This document shows positions 63,615 through 64,000 of a stretch of DNA of 64,000 nt, one piece after another. A program made the translations under genes and the position numbers. Under the pieces are notes generated by a model that had not been told where the DNA came from, did not search any database, and saw only the letters and a program-made list of their open reading frames with translations. Every line of letters begins with the position of its first letter. The stretch's first letter is position 1. This DNA is from Candidatus Binataceae bacterium (GTDB lineage Bacteria > Desulfobacterota > Binatia > Binatales > Binataceae), in NCBI GenBank assembly GCA_035508495.1, contig DATJMX010000002.1:27487-91486 (forward strand), written 5' to 3'.

Positions 63615-64000
63615 TCATAGGCTCGAAGCCAGAATGCCTACCACCGCGAGTCCGGTGGCGGCATTGGCGACGATCTGAGCGATCGTCGCGGTTTCCTGCA
63701 TCTTGTTTTCGAAGATCAGTTTCTCCGGCACGTAGATCGTATCGCCAGGCTCGAGCGACGCCGACATCAGGCCGCCCGACACGACCGGCAGCAGCGGGAA
63801 CATCGAGGAGCGCTTGCTCTGCTTGATTCCGTCGTCGGTCAGCACCGAGCCGTCGGCCTTGACCACCATGATGTGGTCCTTGTCGGCGTCCTGGTTGGGA
63901 CCGCCCGCCTGGTCGAGGTAATCGCGCGTCGTAAGTCCGGGCCGGAAAACGATTGCGGCCGGATTGTAGACCTGGCCGAGCACGTTGATCGCCGCGGGCC
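63615..64000 (-). CDS. Polysaccharide export protein, SLBB domain (Wza-like), C-terminal part cut by right edge
   Basis: About 128 residues from the C-terminal end of a longer protein whose start is beyond the window. AAINVLGQVYNPAAIVFRPGLTTRDYLDQAGGPNQDADKDHIMVVKADGSV is an SLBB domain, and LEPGDTIYVPEKLIFEN closes it. The final 40 residues include a hydrophobic segment (TIAQIVANAATGLAVVGILA), probably the outer-membrane-spanning helix of a Wza-type octamer. The gene is followed after 12 bases by the transglycosylase gene. It exports the polysaccharide made by the genes to its left. Confidence 0.85.
   Translation of the reverse strand, partial: PAAINVLGQVYNPAAIVFRPGLTTRDYLDQAGGPNQDADKDHIMVVKADGSVLTDDGIKQSKRSSMFPLLPVVSGGLMSASLEPGDTIYVPEKLIFENKMQETATIAQIVANAATGLAVVGILASSL

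Overview
The window is GC-rich chromosomal DNA from a Gram-negative bacterium. Gram-negative character rests on a Wzi-like outer-membrane barrel, a Wza-type export protein and a Wzz-type chain-length regulator. Three luciferase-like (LLM) flavin/F420-type oxidoreductases, a paired acyl-CoA dehydrogenase operon, cobalamin-dependent MetH and frequent GTG/TTG starts fit an uncultured soil or sediment lineage such as Candidatus Binatota or a related 'deltaproteobacterial' group. That placement is inference. I saw no rRNA, tRNA, CRISPR array, prophage or complete insertion sequence.

Layout. 1-4.5 kb: an APC permease cut by the left edge, a tandem-domain SagB/nitroreductase-type protein, a cyclase-family hydrolase and an amidohydrolase. 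4.6-10.8 kb: a secreted delta-60-repeat protein, a redoxin/DsbD-alpha fusion read through an in-frame TGA (a strong selenoprotein candidate), a lipoprotein, long-form ketol-acid reductoisomerase next to acetolactate decarboxylase, and an MFS remnant. 10.8-18.6 kb: LLM oxidoreductase with TetR regulator, amidase, class III aminotransferase, single-domain response regulator and a CLC channel with CBS domains. 18.6-23.3 kb: a five-gene minus-strand operon (two acyl-CoA dehydrogenases, LLM oxidoreductase, MaoC-like dehydratase, SDR), probably degrading or remodelling a CoA-thioester substrate. 23.5-31.6 kb: an unusual ferredoxin/zinc-ribbon/coiled-coil fusion, threonine ammonia-lyase, two coupled small proteins, a MerR-TPR protein, hisH-hisF-ribH and an APC permease with a C-terminal stress-protein-like domain. 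31.7-42.8 kb: a histidine kinase/NtrC-type regulator pair, small secreted and membrane proteins, another LLM enzyme, methyltransferase, NDP-sugar epimerase, MetH and a YjbQ-family protein.

42.9-64 kb: a long exopolysaccharide/capsule locus, almost all on the minus strand. It encodes a Wza-like export protein (cut by the right edge), lytic transglycosylase, Wzi, Wzz, a heptosyltransferase-like GT9, five further glycosyltransferases (four GT4-type, one CgeB-type), FkbM methyltransferase, a Wzy-like polymerase, a NodU-type carbamoyltransferase, a WecA-like initiating transferase fused to the amino half of a FlaA1/CapD-type protein, a GT-C-like membrane protein, a cupin and GDP-mannose 4,6-dehydratase; one GT-D-fold glycosyltransferase gene runs on the plus strand. 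No Wzx flippase or Wzc kinase is visible and may lie beyond the right edge.

Intergenic DNA carries two families of dispersed palindromic repeats, a MITE-like element and several convergent-gene terminators. The strongest candidate for something new is the TGA-containing redoxin at 6011-7102, which has a hairpin just after the TGA at bacterial-SECIS spacing.
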